Both the position numbers and the translations under genes were made by a program. Of a stretch of DNA of 64,000 nt, positions 45,959-53,170 are shown piece after piece. Origin of the DNA: Pseudozobellia sp. WGM2 (GTDB taxonomy: Bacteria; Bacteroidota; Bacteroidia; Flavobacteriales; Flavobacteriaceae); NCBI RefSeq assembly GCF_017810075.1, contig NZ_JADNYK010000004.1, forward strand, positions 62,001-126,000, given 5' to 3'. The notes beneath the pieces were generated by a model. That model was given only the letters and a program-made list of their open reading frames with translations, did no database searches and was not told the origin of the DNA. Numbering within the stretch: position 1 is the stretch's first letter; each line of letters starts with the position of its first letter.

Positions 45959-46753
45959 ATGGCAAGTATTGCACAAAAACGAATTTGGATTACCGGGGCC
46001 TCTTCCGGTATCGGGGAAGCATTAACCTATGAGTTGAGCAAAAGAGGGTGTAAGCTTATTATTTCAGCCCGAAATATTAGTGCCCTAGAAGGTGTGAAAA
46101 GCAATTGCACTAACCCAAACGACGTTTATATTCTTCCTCTTGACCTTGCCGATTTTTCTATAATGGATATAAAGTCGAAAGAGGCTTTGAAAGCCTTTGG
46201 TGGCATAGATATTTTAATCAATAACGCCGGTATTAGTCAGCGTTCCCTTATTATAGAAACGGATTTTGATGTCTATCAAAAACTAATGGAAATCAATTAC
46301 TTAGGCACAATAGCACTAACAAAAGCTCTTTTACCACATTTTACGGCGAGACAATCAGGTCACTTCGTATGTGTTACCAGTCTTATGGGCAAATTCGGCT
46401 CACCACTGCGATCCGGGTATTGCGGTGCTAAACATGCATTGCATGGTTTTTTCGACGTGTTGCGTATGGAACATGACCTAGACTTCATAAAGGTTACTTT
46501 GGTGTGCCCGGGGTTTATTCAGACAAACATTGCCAAAAATGCACTTGTGGGCGACGGTTCAGCCCAAAAAGAAGAAGATAGCGCCACTCAGAACGGAATG
46601 CCCGCAAACGTGCTGGCTCAAAAAATGATAAAAGCTATAGAAAAAGAGAAATTCGAAGTTTACATTGGTGGAAAGGAAGCCCTGGCGGTATATATAAAAC
46701 GTTTCTTTCCGAAACTTCTTCATAAAATCGTACTGCGTAGTAAGGTAACTTGA
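45959..46753 (+). CDS. Short-chain dehydrogenase/reductase (DHRS7-like)
   Basis: This is a 264-residue classical SDR with cofactor motif TGASSGIG (12-19), LDLAD (61-65), NNAG (88-91), and the active site Ser141, Tyr154, Lys158 (SGYCGAKHA). The C-terminal hydrophobic/basic segment (AVYIKRFFPKLLHKIVLRS) suggests membrane association, as in DHRS7/KDSR-type lipid-modifying SDRs. The substrate is not identifiable; a 3-keto-sphingoid or 3-ketocapnine reductase is one possibility, raised by the capnine genes elsewhere in the window. It is divergent from menC. Confidence 0.85.
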   Translation: MASIAQKRIWITGASSGIGEALTYELSKRGCKLIISARNISALEGVKSNCTNPNDVYILPLDLADFSIMDIKSKEALKAFGGIDILINNAGISQRSLIIETDFDVYQKLMEINYLGTIALTKALLPHFTARQSGHFVCVTSLMGKFGSPLRSGYCGAKHALHGFFDVLRMEHDLDFIKVTLVCPGFIQTNIAKNALVGDGSAQKEEDSATQNGMPANVLAQKMIKAIEKEKFEVYIGGKEALAVYIKRFFPKLLHKIVLRSKVT

Positions 46754-46782
46754 GCGAGTAATCGACCTTTTAAAAAGTTACA

Positions 46783-48750
46783 TCATTTAAAATTGAACCA
46801 ATATCGAACTCCGTCATCGGCGTTTCTATCGATATTCAAAGTTGTTTGCAGCTGATTTGCCAAACGATTCATTAATCTTATACCCATAGAAGTATTGGCT
46901 CGTTCTTCGGTATCTTCCGGTAGGCCTACCCCATTATCTGAATATTCAAAATAACCTTCTTGTTCACCTGATTTTCTAATATGAATATAAATTTTTCCGT
47001 TTTCGTCTCCATGAGGAAAAGCATATTTGAAAGAATTCGATACCAATTCATTGAGCATTAAGCCAAACGGTATCGCTCGATCAATATCAAGTTCTACATT
47101 TTCAGCATCTACGGTTATATTGATATTGTGCCCCCCCTTCTTGTACACCGATTGAACACTATTGATCAAACTTTCTATATAACTCTGCATTTCAATAACT
47201 GAGAGATCTTCGTTTTGATAGAGTTTCTGATGGATTAAGGCCATGGCTTTCACCCTGCTCTTTCCTTCCTCTAGCGCCTCAATAGCGGCCTTACTGCGAG
47301 TATTCTTAGTTTGAAGACTCAACAAGCTTGACACCATTTGCAGGTTATTTTTTACCCTATGGTGTATTTCTTTAAGAAGTGAATCTTTCTCGACGAGCGA
47401 ATTTTCAATAATATATTTTTGCTCTGCAATGAGTCTTTGGTTTTTGATACTTTTCAAATATGCATAAACCAAACCTGCAAAGCCTAGAAGCGTAAAAAGT
47501 AGAGATATAAGCACCAAGCTGTTTCGCTTGTCTTTGGCTAAATTCTCATTTTTCTGCTTCTCTAAAGCCATTTTCTGCTGCGCCAGCATATCTTGAGAAT
47601 ACTTCAAGTTTTTCATCATTACCGTTGACAATTGCTGCTGACGTAACTGCGATTCATGTTCGCTAATAGAATCACGAATTCTAATTTCTCGTCTTAAATA
47701 GGTATTGGAAATTTTAAAATCTTGCGTTAATTCATAGTACAACGAAAGCAATCTATTCTTTTTCAATAAATTTTCAGTAGTATTCGTCTGAAGATTATCA
47801 CTTAGATAGTCGGTTGCTTTTGCGTAATCTTTAAGTAGCAAATAACACTCTGATATAGCCAAACTATTTTCGGTAAGCTCAGAAGAATAGTGCCTACTAC
47901 TATTTTCTTTAATACGGTTTATGGCCAGCTCCAAATGCGGAATCGCTTGTTCGTATTGTTTAAGGTCTACGTGACATTTACCAATATTACCTTCAATTAT
48001 GCCCTTTAGAAGATGGGCCTCTTTCATTATTTGTTCCGTTTTCTTTCTGGTAACATTATCAATGAAAACATCGGCAAAACCTTTGGCTTTTTTATAGTAG
48101 CTCAGCGCGGTGGGGGTTGAACCATCTAAGCGCAGGTAATTACCCAAGTTATTATAATATTCTGCTTGACCGTAAAAATCATTTTCCTCGATTGTATTTT
48201 TAACATTGGCGATGTAGTCGTTCATCGCCTTTCGATACATACCTAAATTTGAATATATATCGTAAAATGCGACACTCTCCATAATTCCCACTTCTCGTTT
48301 TTTCTCACGAATGTCAATTTGCTCTGGGTACATGGTCAACTGACCATAGTTGTCATCCATTAAATCAAGAAGCTTAGACACCAAATAAATATCAAGACTC
48401 TCGATCTCTTCGTATAGTTCTTTGGTGATGGCAAGACTCTTATCATAATCACCTAAATCATAAAATATTCTGGCCTGCATCAGCTGAAACCGCTTAATAT
48501 CGGCATCATCGTCATTTTTTATAGCAGCGTTGAGATTTATCGTAATTAACTCTAACCAGTCGTAAGTAGAATTTTCGCGGTAGAGATCGGCTGTATTGAA
48601 GAAGAAAGCCATCTTTTCATCAGTCGTTTTAAATTCCTGAAACTGGTAAAACAAACTTTCATCACTGGTATTCTCCTCCTGTGCCGAGCAAAAAATGGTA
48701 AACAGTAATACTGTGAGTACCGAAAGAATTTTTTTGCTATGTTTTTTCAT
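46783..48750 (-). CDS. TPR-containing sensor histidine kinase of the HisKA_2 class
   Basis: This is a 655-residue protein. The signal peptide is KILSVLTVLLFTIFCSAQ (residues 7-24). A helical TPR-type periplasmic region (about 60-400) includes the clear repeat YEQAIPHLELAINRI. One membrane span lies near 415-432 (LVLISLLFTLLGFAGLVYAYL), followed by a HisKA_2 dimerisation domain with His463-His464 in LLKEIHHRVKNNLQM and a HATPase domain with N box LNELVSNSFKYAFPHG and SDNGVGLPE. It differs in class from the two HisKA kinases at 10765-15201. The LytTR response regulator gene 642 bp upstream on the same strand is a natural partner. Confidence 0.92.
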   Translation of the reverse strand: MKKHSKKILSVLTVLLFTIFCSAQEENTSDESLFYQFQEFKTTDEKMAFFFNTADLYRENSTYDWLELITINLNAAIKNDDDADIKRFQLMQARIFYDLGDYDKSLAITKELYEEIESLDIYLVSKLLDLMDDNYGQLTMYPEQIDIREKKREVGIMESVAFYDIYSNLGMYRKAMNDYIANVKNTIEENDFYGQAEYYNNLGNYLRLDGSTPTALSYYKKAKGFADVFIDNVTRKKTEQIMKEAHLLKGIIEGNIGKCHVDLKQYEQAIPHLELAINRIKENSSRHYSSELTENSLAISECYLLLKDYAKATDYLSDNLQTNTTENLLKKNRLLSLYYELTQDFKISNTYLRREIRIRDSISEHESQLRQQQLSTVMMKNLKYSQDMLAQQKMALEKQKNENLAKDKRNSLVLISLLFTLLGFAGLVYAYLKSIKNQRLIAEQKYIIENSLVEKDSLLKEIHHRVKNNLQMVSSLLSLQTKNTRSKAAIEALEEGKSRVKAMALIHQKLYQNEDLSVIEMQSYIESLINSVQSVYKKGGHNINITVDAENVELDIDRAIPFGLMLNELVSNSFKYAFPHGDENGKIYIHIRKSGEQEGYFEYSDNGVGLPEDTEERANTSMGIRLMNRLANQLQTTLNIDRNADDGVRYWFNFK

Positions 48751-48840
48751 ATTGAAGATGGTAACTAATACCTAAAGGTAACATGTTCATTTCCGTCAAT
48801 AAAATAATTAGACAAATAAACCTGTCAGCTGTTATTTAGA

Positions 48841-48848
48841 CAAAAATA
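48841..48848 (-). promoter_or_regulatory. -7 element for the HisKA_2 kinase gene
   Basis: The minus strand reads TATTTTTG (TAnnTTTG), 90 bp before the ATG at 48750. Confidence 0.4.
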
Positions 48849-49146
48849 TAAAGTTGATGTTCATTATTGATAGTTAACGCTATTTTCTTTTATCGCAAAA
48901 AATTAACTCAAATTCATCTCAGGATAATTAAGTCAAATAGAAGGGGAAAAACCAACCGAAAAACTCTTCGCGTACAGTTACTATAACATGGTAATTATTT
49001 GCCCCAACAATAAGAATAATGCCCTGAATATCAAAAATATACTTTGTTAGTATTAATCGAAGCAAGATTGTTGTGTAATAATCATTTTATGTTGTAAAGA
49101 AGGTTCTTTAAGGCATTACTGCCTCTAATGTCAAGTTTAATAAAAC

Positions 49147-49181
49147 AAAAAGAGTCTTAACCGTTAGGAAAAGACTCTTTT
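49147..49181 (-). terminator. Hairpin with T tract
   Basis: AAAAGAGTCTT and AAGACTCTTTT pair around a 12-base loop. The minus-strand side ends CTTTTTGTTTTA, the better terminator direction. The transcript it would end is not obvious, because another terminator lies 160 bp upstream. Confidence 0.55.
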
Positions 49182-49342
49182 ACGAGAACACTATATGAAA
49201 ATGAAAAATTATTTAAAACGCTTGATAATATCTATGTGATTAATTCTGGAACTAAACTAGGAGGATAAGAATTGAAATGAAAACTATTGTTGTGAAACAC
49301 TATTTTGATGTGGTCTACTTACCCAAAATTGATATTAAAAAG

Positions 49343-49372
49343 AAAGGGGAAGGCTAAAAGCCTTCCCCTTTT
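49343..49372. terminator. Strong terminator after the LytTR regulator gene
   Basis: Thirteen-base perfect arms (AAAGGGGAAGGCT / AGCCTTCCCCTTT) with an AAA loop, 21 bp after the stop of the regulator gene; T-rich on both sides. Confidence 0.85.
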
Positions 49373-49392
49373 ATAACACTAGAGCGTAAATC

Positions 49393-50145
49393 TTATGAGT
49401 TCATCGCTGAAATTATAAACTCTTTAAAATCTTTTGAAATCGGTATAAGGGTATCTTTAATCATAATATCTTTTGAATTGATCGCGTCTATATGGTCAAC
49501 ATTCACGATATAAGATTTGTGAGCCCTATAAAACTTGTTTTTGGGTAATTTTTCTAAATAGTCTTTTAAGGGTGATCTGACCAAGAACTTCTTATCGACC
49601 GTATTCACCTCTAAGTAAACATTATCTGCCTTGATAAATCGAATATCACTGAACTGAATTCTGTAGTACAAGTGTTGCTTTTTTACAAATATAGAATCTT
49701 TCAATACCGTATTTGACATAGGTACATCTTCGTCGACCGGTGCGGCAGGTGCCGACGATTTATCTGTTCTTATAAAATTTGAAAGAGCAATTTCAATAGA
49801 AGTATAAAGATCTTGTTGCTCGAATGGTTTCACCAAATACCCATTAGGTTTAACTGTCTTTGCATTTTCTACCGTAGCACGGTCTGAGTTTGAAGTCACG
49901 AAAATAAATGGTATATCGTAGTTCGCCCGTATATGCTTACCCAAATCAATTCCTGTTTTATCAGAAGCTAAAATTATATCTATCAGTACTAGGTCTACAT
50001 GTTGGGTCTTTAGCACCTCTTCGGCTTGTTCATAGACGATAACATTGTCTACAATTTCATACCCGATTTCTTCGAGCATCGATTGCATATCATCGGCAAT
50101 TATAACATTATCTTCTACAATAAGAATTTTAATCGGCTGTTCCAA
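49393..50145 (-). CDS. LytTR-type response regulator
   Basis: This is a 250-residue protein. The receiver domain (residues 5-120) has the acidic pair Glu11-Asp12, phospho-acceptor Asp56 in DLVLIDIILA, FVTSNSD and Lys in GYLVKPF. A linker rich in Ser, Ala and Pro (about 130-145) leads to a LytTR DNA-binding domain (about 150-248) with IRFIKADNVYLEVNT, LVRSPLKDYLEKLP and FYRAHKSYIVNVDHI. It binds direct-repeat promoters after phosphorylation. Probable partner: the HisKA_2 kinase downstream on the same strand. It begins 33 bp after menA and may share its transcript. Confidence 0.93.
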   Translation of the reverse strand: MEQPIKILIVEDNVIIADDMQSMLEEIGYEIVDNVIVYEQAEEVLKTQHVDLVLIDIILASDKTGIDLGKHIRANYDIPFIFVTSNSDRATVENAKTVKPNGYLVKPFEQQDLYTSIEIALSNFIRTDKSSAPAAPVDEDVPMSNTVLKDSIFVKKQHLYYRIQFSDIRFIKADNVYLEVNTVDKKFLVRSPLKDYLEKLPKNKFYRAHKSYIVNVDHIDAINSKDIMIKDTLIPISKDFKEFIISAMNS

Positions 50146-50178
50146 ACTGGGTAGTATTTAGTAGGTTTATTTATAAAA

Positions 50179-51087
50179 TTACAAAAAATTATTACAAGTT
50201 ACGTAAAGTAATACCGCCAAAAAGAATGCACTCAAAGCAAGTTTCTTCAATTCGGGGTCAAACAATTCAGGTTTTGTGGTTTTGTATACTTTTCTCAAAT
50301 GTATAACAATCGGTACAAATGCAAACAATGGTAGTATAGCAGTCCAATTTTCAAATGCAATGGCACAAAATATTATGACACTTATTAAAGCGAACAGTAA
50401 TAAGATATAATGATACTTTTTGCCTCGGCTAAATCCCATTTTTACTACCAGGGTATTTTTACCTGCTTTCTTATCAGAATTATAGTCCCTCAAATTATTA
50501 AGATTAAGTACACCTGTACTAAGTAAGCCGATAGCAATCGCCGGTAATACCGACAACCATGTTAAAAACTTCGTGTAAAGAAACATACACCCCATAACGG
50601 ACAATATCCCAAAAAATATAAATACAAAAACATCTCCTAAGCCTCTATATCCATACGCCTTTTGCCCAACCGTATATCTCACTGCCGCCCAAATACTGAA
50701 ACCACCCAAAAACAAAAACAGTAATGGGTAAAAACCATTTTCTATACCAAAAGCAACATAAATCAATGCCAATACTAGAAAAACGTCGACCCCTATAGCT
50801 ACAATTATACCTTGTTTTAGCTCTAAACGATTTAACAAACCACTTTGTATTGCTCTCTTTGGGCCAATTCTATCATCATTATCAGTACCTTTCACCCCAT
50901 CACCATAGTCATTTGCAAAGTTGGAGGTTACTTGAAATGCCACTGTAGTTACCAATGCCAATATAAAAATAATACTATCAAATTTTCCGTAGTAAATAGC
51001 CAGCGCAGTACCTACTATAATACCTGAAACGGATAAAGGTAATGTACGTAATCTGGCCGCGCTCACCCATGCCTTAACTTTTGTCAA
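50179..51087 (-). CDS. menA: 1,4-dihydroxy-2-naphthoate polyprenyltransferase
   Basis: This is a 302-residue UbiA-superfamily membrane enzyme with about eight to nine spans. The opening VKAWVSAARLRTLPLSVSGIIVG, the prenyl-diphosphate/Mg site NFANDYGDGVKGTDNDDRIGP (about 56-76) and the second Asp-rich motif NLNNLRDYNSDKKAGKNT (about 194-211) are those of MenA. It attaches the prenyl tail to DHNA at the inner membrane, the penultimate step to menaquinone. One base separates it from the upstream SPOR protein gene. Confidence 0.95.
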   Translation of the reverse strand: MTKVKAWVSAARLRTLPLSVSGIIVGTALAIYYGKFDSIIFILALVTTVAFQVTSNFANDYGDGVKGTDNDDRIGPKRAIQSGLLNRLELKQGIIVAIGVDVFLVLALIYVAFGIENGFYPLLFLFLGGFSIWAAVRYTVGQKAYGYRGLGDVFVFIFFGILSVMGCMFLYTKFLTWLSVLPAIAIGLLSTGVLNLNNLRDYNSDKKAGKNTLVVKMGFSRGKKYHYILLLFALISVIIFCAIAFENWTAILPLFAFVPIVIHLRKVYKTTKPELFDPELKKLALSAFFLAVLLYVTCNNFL

Positions 51088-51088
51088 A

Positions 51089-51688
51089 TCAAAAAGGATC
51101 TTCTATTTGAATTCTTTTACCATCTTTATACGAAGCCACAAATGCATCAGGAAAACCAAGATCTACCAATTGTTGTCTGAATGTTTGAGCCTCTTCTAAA
51201 GTCTCAAAGTTACCTAAAGAGTAGGAATAAAATGGATTTGTCTTAACAAATAAGGTGTTTGTTAAGGCCTCTGAGGCTAGTGTTACATTGTTTTCAACAA
51301 ATGATTTTACCTGCACTGAGTAAATTTTTTCTTTCTGTAAAAATTTCTTGGCAAGATAAAATTCACGAACCAGACTCAATTCTTCATTTTGCTGCTTAAG
51401 GTTATCTATACGAGATTTGATTGCATCTAAACTATCAATTGAAACCAGTAAATTACTTGGGCTCTCAAAGTTATTAGAAACACTTCTACCCGCCGTAAAA
51501 GAGAATACTATCAAGGTTCCAATCAGAAAGAGTCCGGTGATACCAGCCAAAACATTTCGCTGTACTTTACTTTTCTTTATCTCTTTGTTCTTGAACTTGA
51601 TTTGGTCTAAGAGACGTTCATTAATGATTTGGGCCTTATCTATATCTTTATGCAATTCTAAAAGATCGCTTTCTTCAATAAATGGCAT
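51089..51688 (-). CDS. SPOR-domain-like membrane protein
   Basis: This is a 199-residue protein with a cytoplasmic N-terminus of about 45 residues (acidic then KNKEIKKSKVQR), one membrane helix (VLAGITGLFLIGTLIVFSF, residues about 46-64), a short coiled coil (about 85-115), and a C-terminal SPOR-type domain (about 120-195: KIYSVQVKSFV, NPFYSYSLGNFETLEEAQTFRQQL, DAFVASYKDGKRI). SPOR domains bind glycan strands lacking stem peptides in septal peptidoglycan. It lies one base before menA, so the two are co-transcribed without an evident functional link. Confidence 0.8.
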   Translation of the reverse strand: MPFIEESDLLELHKDIDKAQIINERLLDQIKFKNKEIKKSKVQRNVLAGITGLFLIGTLIVFSFTAGRSVSNNFESPSNLLVSIDSLDAIKSRIDNLKQQNEELSLVREFYLAKKFLQKEKIYSVQVKSFVENNVTLASEALTNTLFVKTNPFYSYSLGNFETLEEAQTFRQQLVDLGFPDAFVASYKDGKRIQIEDPF

Positions 51689-51878
51689 ATGTCATTAGGT
51701 TTTACGGGGTTTCAATGTTAAAGTTAACCAAAATACCCAAAGATCGATGAAATACACTCTTTGAATGTTGCGAAATTATAATTTTTTGTGGTAAAAAAGT
51801 AGAAATATGTGGTTTAACGCAGTTTATTTAATTGATTTACAGAATTATACAGCACTTAACTATAACTGAAAATTAAAG

Positions 51879-52709
51879 TTATAGCACCTGAATACCATCT
51901 TCTTTTATCTCAATTTTACGTTCCTTATATAACGTTCCGATACCTTTCTTAAAAGTTTTTTTGCTCATCTGCAATTCTCTCTTAATATCTTCAGGAGACG
52001 ATTTGTCATGAAGAGCCAAGAAACCACCGTTGACCTTTAGTTTTTCATAGATAAGACTTGCTGTGGGTTCTAAAATATTTTCACCTATAGGTTGCAGTGA
52101 AATATCAATTTTATTGTCAGACCGAATCTTTTTAACGTAACCCTTAGCACAATCACCTACTGCTACCCTTTTATAAATTTCATTTGAATAAACGAGACCT
52201 TTATGAACATTATTTATGATAACATCCCAACCCAAATCGGTCAACCGGGTGAACAATAAATCTACTTCTTGCCTTTCTCTGACAGATAAATTTTCATTAT
52301 CTAAAAATTTGTCAGTTTTATTAGACCCCACCAATCGAAAAGAAATATCATCTAAATAACAGTGCACTACATACCACTGCCCTTCTTTCATTTTATCTCG
52401 CTGCTCACTAAAAGGAACTAACAAATGTTTTTCAAGTCCCCAATCTAAAAATGCCCCGATTTTATTGACTTCGACCACCTTTAGAAAGCCGAATTCATTA
52501 CGTAATACTGTAGGTGACAAGGTAGTAGAAATGGGCCTTTCTTCATGGTCTAGGTAGCAAAACACCTTAATTTTATCACCGATTTCTATATTTTTTGGAA
52601 CATATTTATTCGGTAACAATATTTCTGTACCCGTTTCACTGCCCAAAAACAAACCAACACTGGTATCTCTTAAAACTTCGAGATTATTGTAATTTCCTAA
52701 TTCGATCAT
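51879..52709 (-). CDS. cvfB: CvfB-family S1-like RNA/DNA-binding protein
   Basis: This is a 276-residue cytoplasmic protein with three S1-like beta barrels and a C-terminal winged helix. Key stretches are the opening GNYNNLEVLRDTSVGLFLGS, ILLPNKYVP (about 31-39), VEVNKIGAFLDWGLEKHLLVPFSEQ (about 78-102), YVKKIRSDNKIDISLQP (about 185-201) and the winged-helix end EDIKRELQMSKKTFKKGIGTLYKERKI. This is the CvfB (YitL) layout. It has its own promoter touching the start codon, and a terminator separates it from the gene upstream. Confidence 0.88.
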   Translation of the reverse strand: MIELGNYNNLEVLRDTSVGLFLGSETGTEILLPNKYVPKNIEIGDKIKVFCYLDHEERPISTTLSPTVLRNEFGFLKVVEVNKIGAFLDWGLEKHLLVPFSEQRDKMKEGQWYVVHCYLDDISFRLVGSNKTDKFLDNENLSVRERQEVDLLFTRLTDLGWDVIINNVHKGLVYSNEIYKRVAVGDCAKGYVKKIRSDNKIDISLQPIGENILEPTASLIYEKLKVNGGFLALHDKSSPEDIKRELQMSKKTFKKGIGTLYKERKIEIKEDGIQVL

Positions 52710-52713
52710 TTGG

Positions 52714-52721
52714 CAAAAGTA
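52714..52721 (-). promoter_or_regulatory. -7 element four bases before the cvfB start
   Basis: The minus strand reads TACTTTTG (TAnnTTTG) with only four bases between its G and the ATG at 52709, implying a leaderless message. Confidence 0.5.
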
Positions 52722-52742
52722 ATCTTAATAATCGGGTATAAA

Positions 52743-52771
52743 AAAACCGCCTATTGTAGAACAGGCGGTTA
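52743..52771 (-). terminator. Terminator after the DUF2853 gene
   Basis: On the minus strand AACCGCCT pairs with AGGCGGTT around a 10-base loop and is followed by TTTTTTATA. It lies 18 bp after the DUF2853 stop. Confidence 0.75.
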
Positions 52772-52788
52772 TTTAAAGTTTAAAGCGA

Positions 52789-53130
52789 TTAGTTGTAGAC
52801 AGAAGCTTTATCAAAATGCTTGCACAACATGTAATAGACTACCGCTCTATGTTTGTTCTTGTTAGACGAACCGTATTTCTCAACGACTTGTTTAACCGCG
52901 TCCATTAATTCAGGACTATCAGCCATACCCAATTTTTTTATCAGGTAGTTTTTCTTGACAGTCTCCAGCTCTTTTTGGTCTCCCCCAGAGACCTTTGAAG
53001 CATCGATATTGTAAATCGCCGGACCGAGACCTACGGTTACTTTTGTTAAAAGATCCATATCGGCACTTTCACCGAATTTATCTTTAATGTCTGTTGCGTA
53101 CTTGGCAATTAAATCGTCTCTCTTACTCAT
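52789..53130 (-). CDS. DUF2853 family protein
   Basis: This is a 113-residue soluble, mainly helical protein (MSKRDDLIAKYATDIKDKFG at the start; NYLIKKLGMADSPELMDAVKQVVEKYG at about 67-93; ending KHRAVVYYMLCKHFDKASVYN), which matches the DUF2853 family. No catalytic residues are evident. It follows menD by 40 bp and is probably on the men transcript; the terminator behind it ends that unit. Function unknown. Confidence 0.85.
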   Translation of the reverse strand: MSKRDDLIAKYATDIKDKFGESADMDLLTKVTVGLGPAIYNIDASKVSGGDQKELETVKKNYLIKKLGMADSPELMDAVKQVVEKYGSSNKNKHRAVVYYMLCKHFDKASVYN

Positions 53131-53170
53131 AATAGTTAGTGTCTATAATTAATTAAGGTTAATATTTAGC

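Larger units (their letters stand above)
48751..49392. other. 642-bp gene-free stretch between a sensor kinase and its probable response regulator
   Basis: This AT-rich region holds two hairpins (49147-49181 and 49343-49372) and a candidate -7 element for the kinase (48841). On the plus strand between the hairpins are tiny frames at 49195 (14 codons) and 49277 (26 codons, ending inside the second hairpin), the latter 12 bases after an AGGAGG. I do not call either as a gene. A short untranslated RNA cannot be excluded. No tRNA or known RNA family is recognisable. Confidence 0.5.

Noticed and set aside
49277-49357. 26-codon plus-strand frame after AGGAGG
   Set aside because: It runs into the stem of a strong terminator, the AGGAGG-ATG spacing of 12 bases is long and no promoter element precedes it; not called as a gene.
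48751-49392. tRNA or other structured RNA gene in the longest gene-free stretch
   Set aside because: No cloverleaf, CCA end or known RNA signature was seen; only simple hairpins.
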